A stretch of DNA of 64,000 bases from Unio delphinus (GCA_029339505.1 JAQISU010000097.1:2491001-2555000), one strand, 5' to 3'. Counted from the first letter of the stretch, positions 39,826 through 52,569 are shown. Made by a program: numbers and translations. The notes: generated by a model not told the origin, from the letters alone.

Positions 39826-40135
39826 ATGAGTAACATAATCAGGCACAAAGTAGGTCATTGTGAAGACCTTCTCAACACTGTCAAAAAGAGGAAGCTGAAA
39901 TGGTATGGCCATGTCACTAGAGCCAACAGTCAATCCACAACAGTACTGCAGGGCAGCGACCAGGGTGGCAGAAGGAGAGGTAGACAGAGAAAAAAGCGGA
40001 CAGACAACATCACAGAATGGACCAGGAAAAGTTTTGCAGACACGGGCATTGGCACTTGATCGAGACAAGTGGAAGGAACTGGTCAAATGTTCAGAAGCAC
40101 AGTGCCTCGACGACCACACTAGGTCAAGAGACTGA
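39826..40135 (+). pseudogene. LINE ORF2 C-terminal fragment
   Basis: Encodes LLNTVKKRKLKWYGHVTRAN then GSDQGGRRRGRQRKKR and DNITEWTRKSFAD, the conserved tail of one widespread group of non-LTR retrotransposon ORF2 proteins. 5'-truncated and frame-broken, ending in a TGA/TGC microsatellite. A different group from the LINE at 26,226. Confidence 0.75.
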
Positions 40136-40203
40136 TGATGATGCTGCTGCTACTGCTGCTGCTGCTGCTGATGATGATGATGATGTTGATGATGATGATG
40201 ATG
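40133..40203. repeat. (TGA/TGC)n trinucleotide microsatellite
   Basis: TGA and TGC triplets. Ser/Ala-rich and Asp-rich frames are read-through. Confidence 0.95.
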
Positions 40204-41519
40204 TAAGTGGAGAGATAGATATAAAATTAGGTAGGTATGTAGAATGGAACAAAAAATGGAATAGATATATAAACACAAATACACGACTGGTTAAGTACAG
40301 AATGACTAATCCAACAAATGAACAAACGACAAAAGTAATGACTAAAGGTAAAAACATTAGATGAAAATCAATGAGTTGTAGGCGGGCAGTATGTATTTGA
40401 AACGTCCAGCTTCTAATCCACTGCTACTTTTTTTTATCTTTTACAGCAGTTTCTTCTCGAAAACAATTTTTAAACAGATTTCACGAATATCCAATGTGAT
40501 TGCAATAGAGGACATCTAAAAAAATCTTTTTATTCCCTATCATGCAGCATGAATGGTTGCATTGATATCGGGTTTCAAATAAAGCACTTTTTATGCTACA
40601 ATGCTGTCCAAAAAGTTAAGCTTATGCAATCTATCTTTACAAAATGGCTACCGTGGTAGCCATATTTTAAATTCCTTTATCGCTTTCCTACTGAACATAT
40701 AAACGAATTAACATGGAGGTATTTTCTGGTTTTTTGCAATATGTATTTGGTTCTACTCGCCAAAATACATAACCACTAAATGTCTTGTTATAATAGTTAT
40801 CTACAATAAATAGAGTTCCTGAAAGTGATCCAGATAACGAGGCAAAATTATACAGAATAGATACGAAAAAGTTGATTTAAGAACGATTTCATCATCTGTA
40901 GGTTCACGACAGAAGGAGAAGAAGTTAAGACAAAAAGAAAACAATTAAGTGTATGCTAGCTTGGCAATGAAGGCGAGTTTACTTATCTTAAATAAAATAT
41001 AAGCTAAGATTCTAAAATTGTATAGTGATGTAGTTAAACTAAACTCCGTTCGTTCCTGATTGTTTCGAGATCTGCACTTTAGCTGTCATCACAAAAGGTT
41101 CATACGAAAATTATCGATTGAATGAAGTTTAAGAATGGCGCCCGGGTACTAAAGTGGGTCAGGAAAAGCGGAAGTCGGGTTCAAGTATTATCGGTGCAAG
41201 GGTCCAATTGCTTCCAATGCACATCTTTTCAATATGACGTCACAGCATAAGTCATTCAGCAAAGGTTAGACTAGCCTTGTATAAAATGTTCCTCTAACTT
41301 TAGACATATGCATGTGTGCGTCTGTCTGTCCGCTTAATACTGATTTAGTAAGATGCTAATTCCCGGGGCGGTTATAAAATGATTTTGGAAGAAATGCTAA
41401 ACGACCTGCAGGAAAATAATCTCCATTTAAAGGCACGTGCAAATTCCGCCCAATCAACAACCACATTCCGCCCAAACTACCACACCCTCACACCGCTACT
41501 GTACCCAGTCCTCTTTCTG

Positions 41520-42440
41520 TCCTATTGAACTGCATAGTTTCGTACGGTTGCGAAAAATGTAACGTTTTCCAAATTGCAACTGATGAAAGTTAAAATTTAA
41601 CCATAAAGATATTAATTAGCTATTGTTAATTTTATTAAATTCATCGATTAAATGTGATAACACAGTAATAACATCAAATATTTGTATTTTTTTATTTTCT
41701 CGTGCCTAGAACTCGTGTACTTGAGGCCGAGAGGTCATCCCATTGCCCTCATTAACATTCGTCTTACTACGCACTATTTTGGAAAATAATAGCACGTAGC
41801 TCGATACACTCTTTACTTCCAACACATAACAGTGACTTTTTTCTTGATTTTGTTTTAGTTTCTAATAGCGGCAGATATAGCAAGATTCTACATAAATAAT
41901 TTTTCAGATTTGTATAGTAGAGTACATAGATTCTACATAAATAATTTTTCAGATTTGTACAGAGGAGTACATAGATTCTACATAAATAATTTTTCAGATT
42001 TGTACAGAGGAGTACATAGACTGATGTTCCTTATACAGAGCGCGCAACAATGTGTTTTCATTCTGCAATCAAAATTCGAAAGTGCAGGCTCATTTTGATT
42101 TAATTTGTACAAAAAATGTGTGAGAAAGATTAATTTATGTCTTTGTTTGTACCATAACAAAGAAATCCTAGTCTCGGATGTAACGTTATCACATTATAAA
42201 TCTCTCCACCAAGCATAGCTTCGTGGGCAGACAAAAAATATAATCCTTTGACCCGGATATCTTTCTCTCTGTCCAAACCCAAATATAGATTATATTAATC
42301 TCGTTTCCACGCATGAAACAAGAAGTAAAAAAAAATACAACTGCTATGTACACAGATATCATTAGCACATGAAGACTATAATATATTCATTGAAAAACTT
42401 GATTGTGTAAAATAGAATCTCAATATCAGTAGCATATCAA
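41520..42440 (+). repeat. Segmental duplication, copy 1 (about 0.9 kb)
   Basis: Matches 44,695-45,620 in order and orientation: 'ccaaattgcaactgatgaaa', 'ggccgagaggtcatcccatt', a 45-bp tandem unit (three copies, 'agattctacataaataattt') and 'cctagtctcggatgtaacgt'. Differences are scattered. No coding gene is recognised. Confidence 0.85.
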
Positions 42441-42669
42441 TATCGGGGGGGGGGGGGGACGGGCGGGGAGGTTGCCCCGCGTGTCAAAGGTCTTGGAGCG
42501 CAAAATCAACGGGCGTCAGAGTTCTTTGGATCTTTATAGTTGACCCGGGCGCTATTTACCCATAGTACGCCATTGCTCAACCCGTGATCAAATAGCTTTC
42601 AAGCGCTTGCGTGTCAATTAAATTCGATGATGAGAGAATTCAAATCTATACAAGGTAATACACAAGTTT

Positions 42670-43085
42670 ATGTCGCCGGCATCTTCGCGGATCAAGCAGA
42701 TATGTTAGTGCTTTGTCCTAGCGACATCGATTACACTTCATGAGTTGCTTCCCTTATTATGTAACGCCAACTAACCAAAAGCGTCTAACAGCCGTGTATT
42801 GTACATCTGCCGAAAATGATGCAGGCAAGTTATTTCAAAATAATACGTTGTAAGTTTAACATCGAGAGCATGACCTCGTGCCAGATAGAATACATTACAG
42901 GTGCATTTGAGTGAAAGGTATTTACCAAACTTCAGACTATATGTATATTACAAACGTCGGACTAGTAGTGAAAAATTGCTTATTTATGAGTCCATTCAAG
43001 TTATATAATCCCCTTGTCTCAATCATCTAGGAACCGTGAGTGTTCAAATTTGAACAACTTAATTTTGATTGGATGTGGTGTCTTG
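42670..43085 (+). promoter_or_regulatory. LAAO copy 2 5'-flank, conserved with copy 1
   Basis: Shares with 20,200-20,600 'tttgtcctagcgacat', 'aactaaccaaaagcgt', 'gccgaaaatgatg', 'gtttaacatcgagag', 'tttgagtgaaaggtattt', 'aaaattgcttatttatgagt' and 'ttgtctcaatcatctaggaa'. The matching exon of copy 2 is 6 kb away because LINE, SINE and repeat insertions separate them. The promoter role is inferred. Confidence 0.5.
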
Positions 43086-43199
43086 CAGGTGTAGATAAGG
43101 TTAACATATCGTAAACATGGCTATTGAAGAGGTAATGATACACAGCAAATATTTCTGCGGGGTTTTTTGGAGGGTTGGGTGGGGGCAATATTGCAATCT

Positions 43200-43790
43200 C
43201 ACATTGTATCAACATATCATGAACATATGCAAGGTTGCATATCTTAAACTGAGACGAATCAGTTCCATTCGAAAATATCATTCAGTGTGTTCATTAGTAC
43301 TTTCACGACTGGACTATTGTAACTCAATTCTGGCTGGATCGTCACAATATTTACTCCAGAAACTTCAAAAAGTTAAAAACACAGCTGTACGGATCATCTT
43401 TAGGGTACCTCGATCAGAGCACACCTCACCACTGCTCTGTACCCTACACTGGCTATTGATTCAATACAGAATCAAACACAAAATTTGTTCTCTGTGCTAT
43501 GTTTCAATGACAGACTCCAGTCCAACATACCTATCCGGCCTCACCCATGTGTATACACCAGCTAGATTCTTATGCTCTTCTTCTGATAATCGTATACTCA
43601 TTGTTCCCACGGTGAAAATAATGTTTTGTATCATATATGTTTTCAGCATGTTTTTATGTTTTCCAATTTCATTGTTTTTGTCATTTGTTTTTTTAGTGTA
43701 GTCATATCGTTATAGATGGTGTAAAGCGCTAAGAGCTTCTAAAGATTAGGCGCTATACAAAGTCCTTACTACTACTACTATTACTACCTA
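43200..43790 (+). pseudogene. LINE ORF2 C-terminal fragment
   Basis: Encodes SLVLSRLDYCNSILAGSSQY, a following AVRIIFRVPRSEHTSPLL, then SSDNRILIVPTVKI, with an internal deletion relative to the copy at 26,226. The 3' tail 'ttaggcgctatacaaagtcc' ends in ACT triplets. Same family as at 26,226 and 30,478. Confidence 0.8.
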
Positions 43791-43862
43791 CTACTACTAC
43801 GTTTGTAAAATAAATAGACAGGATGGTTACCCCATACGATTGGAGTCAGTCTTTTTAGTAGG

Positions 43863-43865
<3 letters not shown>

Positions 43866-43933
<68 letters not shown>
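43866..43933. repeat. (AT)n microsatellite
   Basis: AT dinucleotide tract. Confidence 0.97.
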
Positions 43934-43935
<2 letters not shown>

Positions 43936-44104
43936 GTCATTGGGATGGTATATGCAAACTTAGAAATCGTAGTGTTACTAATGTTATAAACTGTATTTAA
44001 AAGAAGAAACGATTCAAATATTTGATGCAGAATAAAAATCAACATGCAAAGGTCTGGTGTACTATACGTACGTGTAGTTAGCATGTAGATGTTGTATAAT
44101 AATA

Positions 44105-44220
44105 ATGAACCGCTCCAGTTGACTAAGTCGTTAGAACGTCTGCAACAGATGCGGGAGATCCCAGGTTCGAACACCGACAGAGTCTTACCGAAGACTTAGC
44201 CTAATAGTACTAGCATATAT
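44105..44220 (+). mobile_element. tRNA-derived SINE head (second SINE type)
   Basis: 'ttgactaagtcgttagaacg' resembles a mutated A box and 'gatcccaggttcgaacaccg' contains a B box (GGTTCGAAC). Spacing fits a tRNA-like promoter. Acceptor-stem pairing is poor, so it is not a functional tRNA gene. Differs from the SINE family at 9,015. Confidence 0.55.
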
Positions 44221-44694
44221 ATGTATATCTAACTTTAATAACAAACCGTACAAAACATGTTCACACTCACACACACAAAGAAACCAACACGTCTTGCTGT
44301 TCCATAGAGCTCCCGACACAGGCTGTATACATTGGCTACACAAATCCAACTCACTCAAGAACAACTACAAAGCCGGGGAAAACGGAAATGTGTTATGTCA
44401 AACTGGTCTCTTCTAAATTTGTCTAACACCCACAATCCCCCCCCCCCCACACACACACACACGCTTGGATTGAATAGAACATGCGATTGCAACTTACCAT
44501 TCAGAGTGGTTCATTCATCAGTCCACATTTCTATTTCGCGTGATTTCCATATAGCGTATCATTGCTATAACGACAGCATGCTCTAATGATAGCAGCATAT
44601 GTTATATGTGAAGGACAGAAAATATAACTTTCCAAGAAAGTCATGAATTAGAAATGTCATCTTTCACAATACACTTTGTAAGAAATGTACCCAT

Positions 44695-45620
44695 TAGACC
44701 TATTGTACTGCATACTTTCGTACCGTTGCCGGCCATACAACGTTTTCCAAATTGTAACTGATGAAAGTTAAAATTTAACCATAAAGATATTAATTAGCTA
44801 TTGTTAATTTTATTAAATTCATCGATTAAATGTGATAACACAGTAATAACATCAAATATTTGTAATTTTGTATTTTCTCGTGCCTAAAACTCGTGTACTT
44901 GAGGCCGAGAGGTCATCCCATTGCCCTCATTAACATTCGTCTTACTACGCACTATTTTGGAAAATAATAGCACGTGGCTCGATACACTCTTTACTTCCAA
45001 CACATAACAGTGACTTTTTTCTTGATTTTGTTTTAGTTTCTAATAGCGGCAGATATAGAAAGATTCTACATAAAAAAAATTTCAGATTTGTATAGAGGAG
45101 TACATGGATTCTACATAAATAATTTTTCCAGATTTGTATAGAGGAGTACATAGATTCTACATAAATAATTTTTCAGATTTGTATAGAGGAGTACACAGAC
45201 TGATGCTCCTTATACAGAGCGCGCAACAATGTGTTTTCAATCTGCTATCAAAATTCGAAAAGTGCAGGCTTTTTTTATTTAATTTGTACAAAAAATGTGT
45301 GAAAAAGATTAATTTTTGTCTTTGTTTGTACTAGAACAAAGAAATCCTAGTCTCGGATGTAACGTTATCACATTATAAATCTCTCCACCAAGCATAGCTT
45401 TGTAGGTAGACAAAAAATATAACCCTTTGACACGGATTTCCTTGTCTCTGTCCAAACCCAAATATAGATTATATTAATCTCGTCTCCACGCATAAAGCAG
45501 GAAAGTAAAAGAAAATACAACTGCTTATGTACAAATATATCATTAGCACATGAAGATTATAATATATTCATTGAAAAACTTGAATGTGTAAAATAGAATC
45601 TCAACATCAGTAGCGTACTA
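44695..45620 (+). repeat. Segmental duplication, copy 2 (about 0.9 kb)
   Basis: Partner of 41,520-42,440, about 3.2 kb downstream. Confidence 0.85.
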
Positions 45621-46039
45621 ATGCGGCGTGGGGGGGGGGGTGCGGTGGAGACAAGGAGGTTGCCCAGGGTGTTGCTGTTATTTGCCCAGTGTCTCGGCTC
45701 AACATTGGCTTGATGTAGAGAAAGAGAGTTTACGAAAATCGCAGGAGAGACGATAAAGTCTGATACAAATAATGCGTTACAACTAAAAACATTCGAAAAT
45801 GATGAAGACATGGTGAGTCATTAGAAAATGTGATGAATATCTATTACACTATCTATAGTTTAAAGTTCTACTTAAAGACGTTAATGAAATTGTGGTTATG
45901 AAACTGGTTTGGCAAACATTAAAAAAGTACGACTAATTCATGATGTATCGATTCGTAATTTGCGAAACATCATCCGTTATTTTGCAAAGTTATGGACAGC
46001 TCTGCCAATAGTGTTGTCACACTAGGTGTTAAATGAAAA

Positions 46040-46430
46040 TGATAATGATACACAGCAAATATTTGGCGAGTTTTTTTTTTTGGGGGGGGGGGGGTTTGGG
46101 AGGGGGGCAATATTGCAATTTTATTGATGATTCACAGCAAATATTCGGTGAGGTTTTTTTAGGGGGTTTGGGATGGGGGCAATATTGCAATGCTATTGAT
46201 GATACACAGCAAATATTCGGCGAGGGTTTTTTTAGGGGGTTTGGGAGGGGGGGGGCAATATTGCAATGTTATTGATGATACATAGCAAATATTCGGCGAG
46301 TTTTTTTTAGGGGGTTTGGGAGGGGGGCAGTATTGCAATGTTATTGATGATACACAGCAAATATTTGGCGAGGTTTTTTTTTAGGGGGTTTGAGAGGGGG
46401 GGGGCAATATTGCAATGTTATTGATAATCA
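46040..46430. repeat. G/T-run minisatellite, about 78-bp unit, 5 copies
   Basis: Each unit holds 'gatacacagcaaatattcgg', a T run, G runs (up to 9-10 G) and 'caatattgcaatgttattga'. A single related unit stands at 43,132-43,195. Confidence 0.88.
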
Positions 46431-46439
46431 TTTTTATAA

Positions 46440-47615
46440 ATCAGACTGAAAGGTATTAGAACACTATTACGTTACTTTGCCAAAAAGGGTTCGGCACAAT
46501 GAACGCCATACTCGATAAATATATTCTCTATTTACACCACGCGCTCATTTGCAAATAAATTAATTTAGTCGACTTGGTATGGATTGGAAACAGGTTATGT
46601 AGTATTGATGAAGATTTCTTTAAATACAACATGTAATATTAGAATATCAACTTTCAGATTCATTCACACTTGTTTTTAAAAGGTATCTGCTATCCAAAAT
46701 AGTACATTTACAATGAATGTGCTGATCATGTAGATATTACGGTAAGTATTATGGTATAAAACCAAGTTATAACTTAAATCATTTTGATCCAAACAAAGTT
46801 AAGATGTACCATTTCATAAACAAACTCACCGTATTTGTTCAATCTGTCTAAACCTGCTATTGCATCGGGCATACCTCAATACCACTGACTATTTTATTTT
46901 CACTCCCACGCGTATAAAATATAACATGCTGACGCATCAATAGTGGGAGGTCATATCACTGTTTAGACATAGACATTGAGATGTTTGGAATAGACAGGTG
47001 ACCATTCTCTCACATATAAAGTAATTATCGCAAATCATAGAACAATAAATGGTTTTTTTATTTCTGTTTACGTTTGGTACGTCTTTAGCAAGGCTTCCCG
47101 CTGGCAATATAATTTTTTAAATTGTTTAATGATTACTTCACAAAGATTAAGGAGGCCCTCCAGTTACAAGTTACCACTGTTAGATCAAAAAGGCATTAAA
47201 GTGAAAGTATATCTCCCAGTTCTTCGAAACTTTAAGCGTGCAGGAAAATGATGGGAAGTTTGAAAATGATGACACCCAACATTATCGCTAATTTACAATA
47301 GGCTATGTTTAAACAAAATCACGAGACGTTTACTCAAAAAGTTCCCTGAAAATGGAACATTCGCTTTATCATAATAAATGTAAACCACATTACAGATTTA
47401 GCTTATGAACAATGCTAGGATTATGATAATTAGGCTCACGCCTTCTACCTTAAATATTAGGGAGCTGTCAATATACGGAACTATCCAATGAGACCTTATG
47501 AAGATATTTTCCCCCAATGAAATTAAATATCGCACGTGACACAAATAAGCTATAAAAGAAAACTGCCATCAAGAAGATTGGAGTACAGTTGTGAAAAATT
47601 ATGGAGGTAGGATTA
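46440..47615. other. Non-coding stretch
   Basis: No supported feature. Confidence 0.5.
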
Positions 47616-47616
47616 G

Positions 47617-47673
<57 letters not shown>
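47617..47673. repeat. (TC)n microsatellite
   Basis: TC dinucleotide tract. Confidence 0.97.
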
Positions 47674-47678
<5 letters not shown>

Positions 47679-47779
47679 GGTGCTCATATTGTGGTTTGGA
47701 GAGTTAGAGAATATCGATACAATGAACATCAAAATGTGTGAGAAATTACGTGCCTTGTTCCATATTAGTTTTAATTGCT

Positions 47780-48135
47780 TTTTCAGTTGCCCAAGTGTTT
47801 GTATTTTCAGTGCCTTGTTTAGTTGCCCAAGTGATTGTATTTTCAGTGCATTTTTTTAGATGCCCAAGTGTTTCTATTTTAATTGCCTTTTCTAGATGCC
47901 GAAGTGATTGTGTTTTCAGTGCCTTTTTCAGTTGCCCAAGTGTTTGTATTTTAATTGCCTTATTTAGATGCCCAAGTGTTTGTATTTTCAGAGCCTTTTT
48001 CAGTTGCCCAGGTGTTTGTATTTTAAGTACCTTTTTTAGAAGCCCAAGTATTTGTATTTTAATTGCCTTTTATAGATACCCAAGGTTTTGTATTTTAATT
48101 GCCTTTTCTCAGATGTCCAAGTGTTTGTATTTGTT
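47780..48135. repeat. 36-39-bp minisatellite, about 10 copies
   Basis: 'tgcccaagtgtttgtatttt' plus 'cagtgcctttttcagt' or 'aattgccttttctaga'. Cys/Phe-rich frames are read-through. Confidence 0.88.
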
Positions 48136-48229
48136 TTATTTTCAAAAGCCACTTGAAATCGTACATTTACAGAAGAGGGGAATAGACAGTATATACTGCC
48201 TTATGGAATGAAAGGCAACACTATTTTGG

Positions 48230-48740
48230 ATAGAAGACGAGTACCGTCACGGAAGTGACAGATGTAAGAGTTCTCTGTTTCGATAAAAGACAAGTACATT
48301 AATACGAGTGGCAGATGACAGAGCTTTGTTTCGATATGAAATGAAAAATGTCAGGTTCGTGATAAACGAAAGAGCTGTTTCGATAGAAAAGGAATACATT
48401 CACGCAAGTGACAGCTTAAAGGGCTCTCTGTTTCGATAGAAGATGAGTACTTTCATACAAGTAACAGATGAAAGAGAAGAGCTTTGTTTCCATAGAAAGG
48501 AGTACCTTTATGTACGTGACAGATGAAAGAGCTGTTTCGACGGTATTCTCGTGTATATGACAGATGAAAGAGCTCCCTGTTTCGATAAAGGACGACTACC
48601 TTCATGTCATAGATGAAAAAGCTGTTTCGATAGAAGACGAGTACCTTCATGTAAATGACAGATGAAAGAGCTCTCTGTTTCGATAGATGACGAGTACCCC
48701 GATACAAGCGACAGATAAAAGAGCTGATTTGTTTCTCCAG
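48230..48740. repeat. 50-57-bp minisatellite, about 9 copies
   Basis: 'gacagatgaaagagctctct' plus 'gtttcgatagaagacgagta' plus 'ccttcatgtaagt' repeated with substitutions. Confidence 0.85.
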
Positions 48741-49066
48741 TACGAAGGACAATCGAATGATCAAAGGTATCCAATTTATAGAATGTCAAAGACAGGGGTG
48801 GATGGAACCCATTGAGGGGAATCACGGAGCAAATCCCTTTAATTGCTCTGCATTTTAAGCGTTTCTAGGGGATAATGTTAACCTTATCATTACAAAGCAA
48901 ATATACTCAAGCAAACGTTCGCTTGTTATGTGCAAACATTGTACCAGGTCCCGAGTTTGGTTGTTGTTGTTCTTATTGTTCACTTGAAGATTTATATTTA
49001 CGACTATGTTTGTGATGAATTATATAGACACATACCAAGTATCATAATCCCGATTTGCAATTGCAG

Positions 49067-49315
49067 AATATAGACTTGAACTCGAAGCTTAAGGAACCGC
49101 AGCCATCTTTCATCCAGCAGGAAGATAATGAAGCTGACTTTTACAACAACATTTTAACGAATGGCCTTCGGTATGAGTACGCCATCAAGAGCGGAGAAAA
49201 AGACCCAGATATTTACAAACGGACGCAAACCAAGTATCCGAAACATGTACTCATTATTGGCGCAGGAATGTCTGGGTTGGTCGCCGCTTATGAACTTGAG
49301 CAAGTGGGACACCAG
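49067..49315 (+). CDS. LAAO copy 2, exon with FAD-binding motif
   Basis: Bordered by 'tgcaattgcag' and 'gtaagc'; exits in phase 0 exactly like copy 1. Encodes QQEDNEADFYNNILTNGLRY and later HVLIIGAGMSGLVAAYELEQ, colinear with copy 1 but diverged. At the position of the copy-1 ATG this copy reads ATA, so translation must begin in an upstream exon or the copy has lost its start. The rest of the exon is intact and conservative, which argues for selection. Confidence 0.75.
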
Positions 49316-49517
49316 GTAAGCAACTCACATTCGAGTCAACATTATTTATTTAAAAGCGTGCTTTAAAAATGATTTAGTATGAATAAATATCATTTACTAC
49401 TGACACGCTTTTTGATCCGAGAGGTGTACCGTTATAAGTGTTGTGTCAGGTTGGTGTGCCTTATCATAACCTTCTTCTCATTTGTTGCTATGAAAACGAA
49501 TTACTCATAAGTTAAGG

Positions 49518-49520
<3 letters not shown>

Positions 49521-49604
<84 letters not shown>
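49521..49604. repeat. (GA)n(GT)n microsatellite
   Basis: GA tract followed by GT tract, 60 bases before the virus-like element. Confidence 0.95.
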
Positions 49605-49606
<2 letters not shown>

Positions 49607-49666
49607 CAAGCTTTCTTAAAAGAAGGTAGTGACTCATAACGGTGTACATACGGCTACATCTTGGGG

Positions 49667-49857
49667 AGCAGCAGAGGGGTAATCAGACCACTTTTACAAG
49701 CCTCTATTTTGTGAAAGAAGATTTTATTGATATTTACAAATTCACATCAACATACATGAGTGGGCGAACCATACAAATATAATCTGCGGACAAATTTGTA
49801 AAATAAACATTACCAATATGAAAACAAATCGTGGTTGAAATGCTAATCACGTTGGTG
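49667..49857 (+). repeat. Left inverted terminal repeat
   Basis: Pairs with the reverse complement of 56,275-56,467. Shared blocks include 'gtaatcagaccacttttaca', 'gaagattttattgatattta' and 'gtggttgaaatgcta'. Roughly one mismatch in eight by eye. Confidence 0.92.
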
Positions 49858-49882
49858 TAATTAAATAATTGAGTTATTGATA

Positions 49883-50756
49883 ATGTCAAACATCGAAGAA
49901 GCATATTCCGTTAGACTAGCTCGAGAGCGACTAGCAGCAATAATGAAATTTCTTCCCGTACGAGATAGCGTCAATCAAAAACTTCAACAACGATAAGAAT
50001 CTCAATTTGAATTCGTAACAGGTGTAGAACAGTTATTTAAACCAGTTACAACAGCTACTGAAAAAAACTGCAATGGTTACTGAAAGAGCTATATTAGGAG
50101 ATATTAAGAATGAAGAGGAATAAAGGTATTTTTCAGAGTTAAAAGAAACCGTTAATGCTATAAAGGCGTCACAACAAGTTACTGCTGCATTACCCCAACA
50201 AATTAAAGAAGCTGTGGAGTCTGATGTTAAAAATATTGTTGAGGAATTATCTAAACCAGAATTGAAAACTAAATATTTTACTCAGCAGGGCTATATGCAA
50301 GTTATAACCGATCCTATTAAAGTTGCTGCGGTGGGATATCAAATGCGGGATAATCATCTAAGTATTTCGCGAGCACAAGGGTATTTCACAAATTAATTTT
50401 AAAAAATATAAACGCGAATATGAAGATTTTGTTGAACGAGTTAATGAAATAAAAAATGTATTTCAACACCAACAAATCAGCAATCTCGACCACGACGGCA
50501 ACCATCACCCTAACCTAGTGTAACCAGAAGTGGTCTTAATATAGCAAGTGGTCTTATTACCTGTCCTAACAATATCATCGACGATGTATCCTGGTTGGAA
50601 GTTCTCGTAGATTGTAAACGAGATGGAAATAATTCTCCAGATATAATTAACGAAGCGGCAGATATTTGTCAACGATTATTTCAGGGTGGTAGTATGGATA
50701 TCGGTGTATATCGATCTCTTATTGATGAAATCATTGATGATTACCATAGTGATTAG
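49883..50756 (+). pseudogene. Element protein 1, unknown, frame-broken
   Basis: Starts at ATG 49,883 (MSNIEEAYSVRLARERLAAI) and can be followed through at least three frame changes and stops to a C-terminus YRSLIDEIIDDYHSD at 50,756, about 290 codons in all. The middle is charged and helical, possibly coiled-coil. The C-terminal DVSWLEVLVDCKRDGN segment is compact. By position (first gene, ahead of the capsid genes) it is probably a structural or packaging protein, but I do not recognise the family. Confidence 0.6.
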
Positions 50757-50787
50757 TTATTTTAGATAAAACGAACAATTATATAAC

Positions 50788-51243
50788 ATGATTATACATG
50801 ACCAACGACGACAACAAATCCGCGTGGTAAATTTACGATTACCTATATATAAGCTAGATTACGGAGATGGACTTGGAAATATTATTCACGGTTTATTTAC
50901 AAGAACGGCTCCCAGGGCTGTGCCAATAGCAAAACAATGATCGATGAAAGCTATCGACGTTATTGGCGATAAAGTTACTGGTGCTGTTGGTGATCTTGCA
51001 GGTAAAACATTTTCGGTGGTCGAAGATAAGTTAGCAAAATTAATAGGCAAACCTCAGACACCAAAAGCAATCCAATCTGTGAAATTACCCAGTACTGAAG
51101 TTATGCCTGCAAATGTCAATAAAGTAATCAATCAAACTGTAAATAAAAAAGTAGCGGAGCTGGCTGGTGTATCTGATAAACAAAGAGAAAAAAATATAAC
51201 TGCCAGTCTAGTAGCAGGAAGTGGTCTTCGTTTTAGACGATAA
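50788..51243 (+). pseudogene. Element protein 2, candidate membrane-active minor capsid (pVI-position)
   Basis: A 151-codon frame interrupted once by TGA at 50,938. The N-terminal part has GDGLGNIIHGLF, an amphipathic glycine/hydrophobic stretch. The middle has KAIDVIGDKVTGAVGDLAGK and the end is GSGLRFRR. An amphipathic N-terminus plus basic tail just before the capsid gene recalls adenovirus pVI-like proteins of adinto-type elements. The assignment rests on position and composition only. Confidence 0.5.
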
Positions 51244-51291
51244 CCAATTATAAAAGAAAATGTTTAAACGCGAATCCAACACCGCAATAAC

Positions 51292-52569
51292 ATGGATGCA
51301 CCAATACGTTAGGATGAATCTGTGCGTGATTATCAACATTATTATCATGACGCACCTGCGCCTGATGCAACTGGAAGAATTGAATTACGAGTTCAGGATA
51401 CTGGTATATATTTCTTGCCCGCTGAGGCATTTATCGAAATCGAAGGCAGACTTTTACAGGCAGATGGTACAATTATGGAATTGGTGATCGAGTTGGTTTT
51501 GTTAATAACGGTATTATGGCGTTATTGAAAAGCGCTCTATATACGATTGACGGAAGAGAAATTGAAACAATTCATGAGAATGTTGACAACAATAATAGGT
51601 TTAGCACGATATTCAGATGATTACTCAAGATCCGCTGGTCCGTCAATGATGATCAACCAGAAAGCAGAAACGTAAGAATGAACGCAGCTGGGGACGCATT
51701 TACATCGATGAATGAAAATCATAATTTGGGATTTGCAGCTTACAGAGCAATGTTGAATGATAATGAAGAATTTTCATGCGCAATTCCACTATCTCATATA
51801 TTTGGATTTTGCAGAGGGGTTTGAAAGGTTATATTTGGCGCTAAACATACAATTGTACTTGTAAGAAAGGAGGATACCGACGCTATCTGGCGACAAAACA
51901 CAGTTGCTTATGCTAAAGTAACGCTAACAAAACTATCGATGTGGATGCCGGTAATGACTCCGTCAATTGCTGAAGAACAGCGACAACATTCCTTTATGGA
52001 CTCGGGTGATAAATCGTTGTTATCATGGTTGTCAATGACCATAGATATTTTTCCTGGTCACGCCTCTGGATTATTCACATGTCAGATAACATCACAGCAT
52101 GGATTGTCAACACCGCGACATATTTTTTTCGTATTTCAGGAAAATACCCGATTAAATAATCAGGAAGGAAATCCCATGGTATTTGACACACTTAATGTTT
52201 TCGAAGCTGCGCTTCAGATAAACGGGCATCAAGAACCATTGAAGATATCTTAATAAATTTTGAACATAATCAAGTTACACGTGCATATCATCGTTTGATG
52301 ACATATATGGGACGCGACCGAAATATTGATACTGGTTTGTTGATATCTCAGCGGGATTTACAACGCTATACCCAATTTATTACTTTTCACTAGAACATTT
52401 AGATCTATATAGGCAATCTGTTCTTGATATACACTTTCGAGCTCGTGTAGGTCAGTTTCCCGTTGACGGTTTTAGAGCAATTGCTCTCATTCTCAGTGAT
52501 AAGATGATGTTACTTGAAGGTACTGATGGGCGAATGAGAGTCGTTGACGCTCCGGTTGAAAACATGTAA
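51292..52569 (+). pseudogene. Jelly-roll major capsid protein remnant
   Basis: About 425 codons from ATG 51,292 to TAA 52,567-52,569, broken by an early TAG (about 51,310), a frameshift near 51,478 and further lesions. Recognisable pieces are RIELRVQDTGIYFLPAEA, FVNNGIMALLKSALYTIDGR, AIPLSHIFGF, VTLTKLSMWMPVMTPS, and a C-terminal ALILSDKMM-like strand (here AIALILSDKMMLLEGTDG). Together these match the capsid protein family of metazoan Polinton-like elements. It would form the virion shell. The intact middle section is the 104-codon stretch 51,939-52,253. Confidence 0.72.

Noticed and set aside
44105..44190. Functional tRNA gene
   Set aside because: A- and B-box-like sequences are present, but the cloverleaf arms do not pair convincingly; SINE head is the better reading.
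47738..48825. Cys/Phe-rich and Glu/Ser-rich frames
   Set aside because: Read-through of the 36-39-bp and 50-57-bp minisatellites.
51248..51528. Overlapping 60-75-codon frames in both strands near the capsid start
   Set aside because: Fragments of the frame-broken capsid gene or its antisense; only one frame in each segment carries family motifs.
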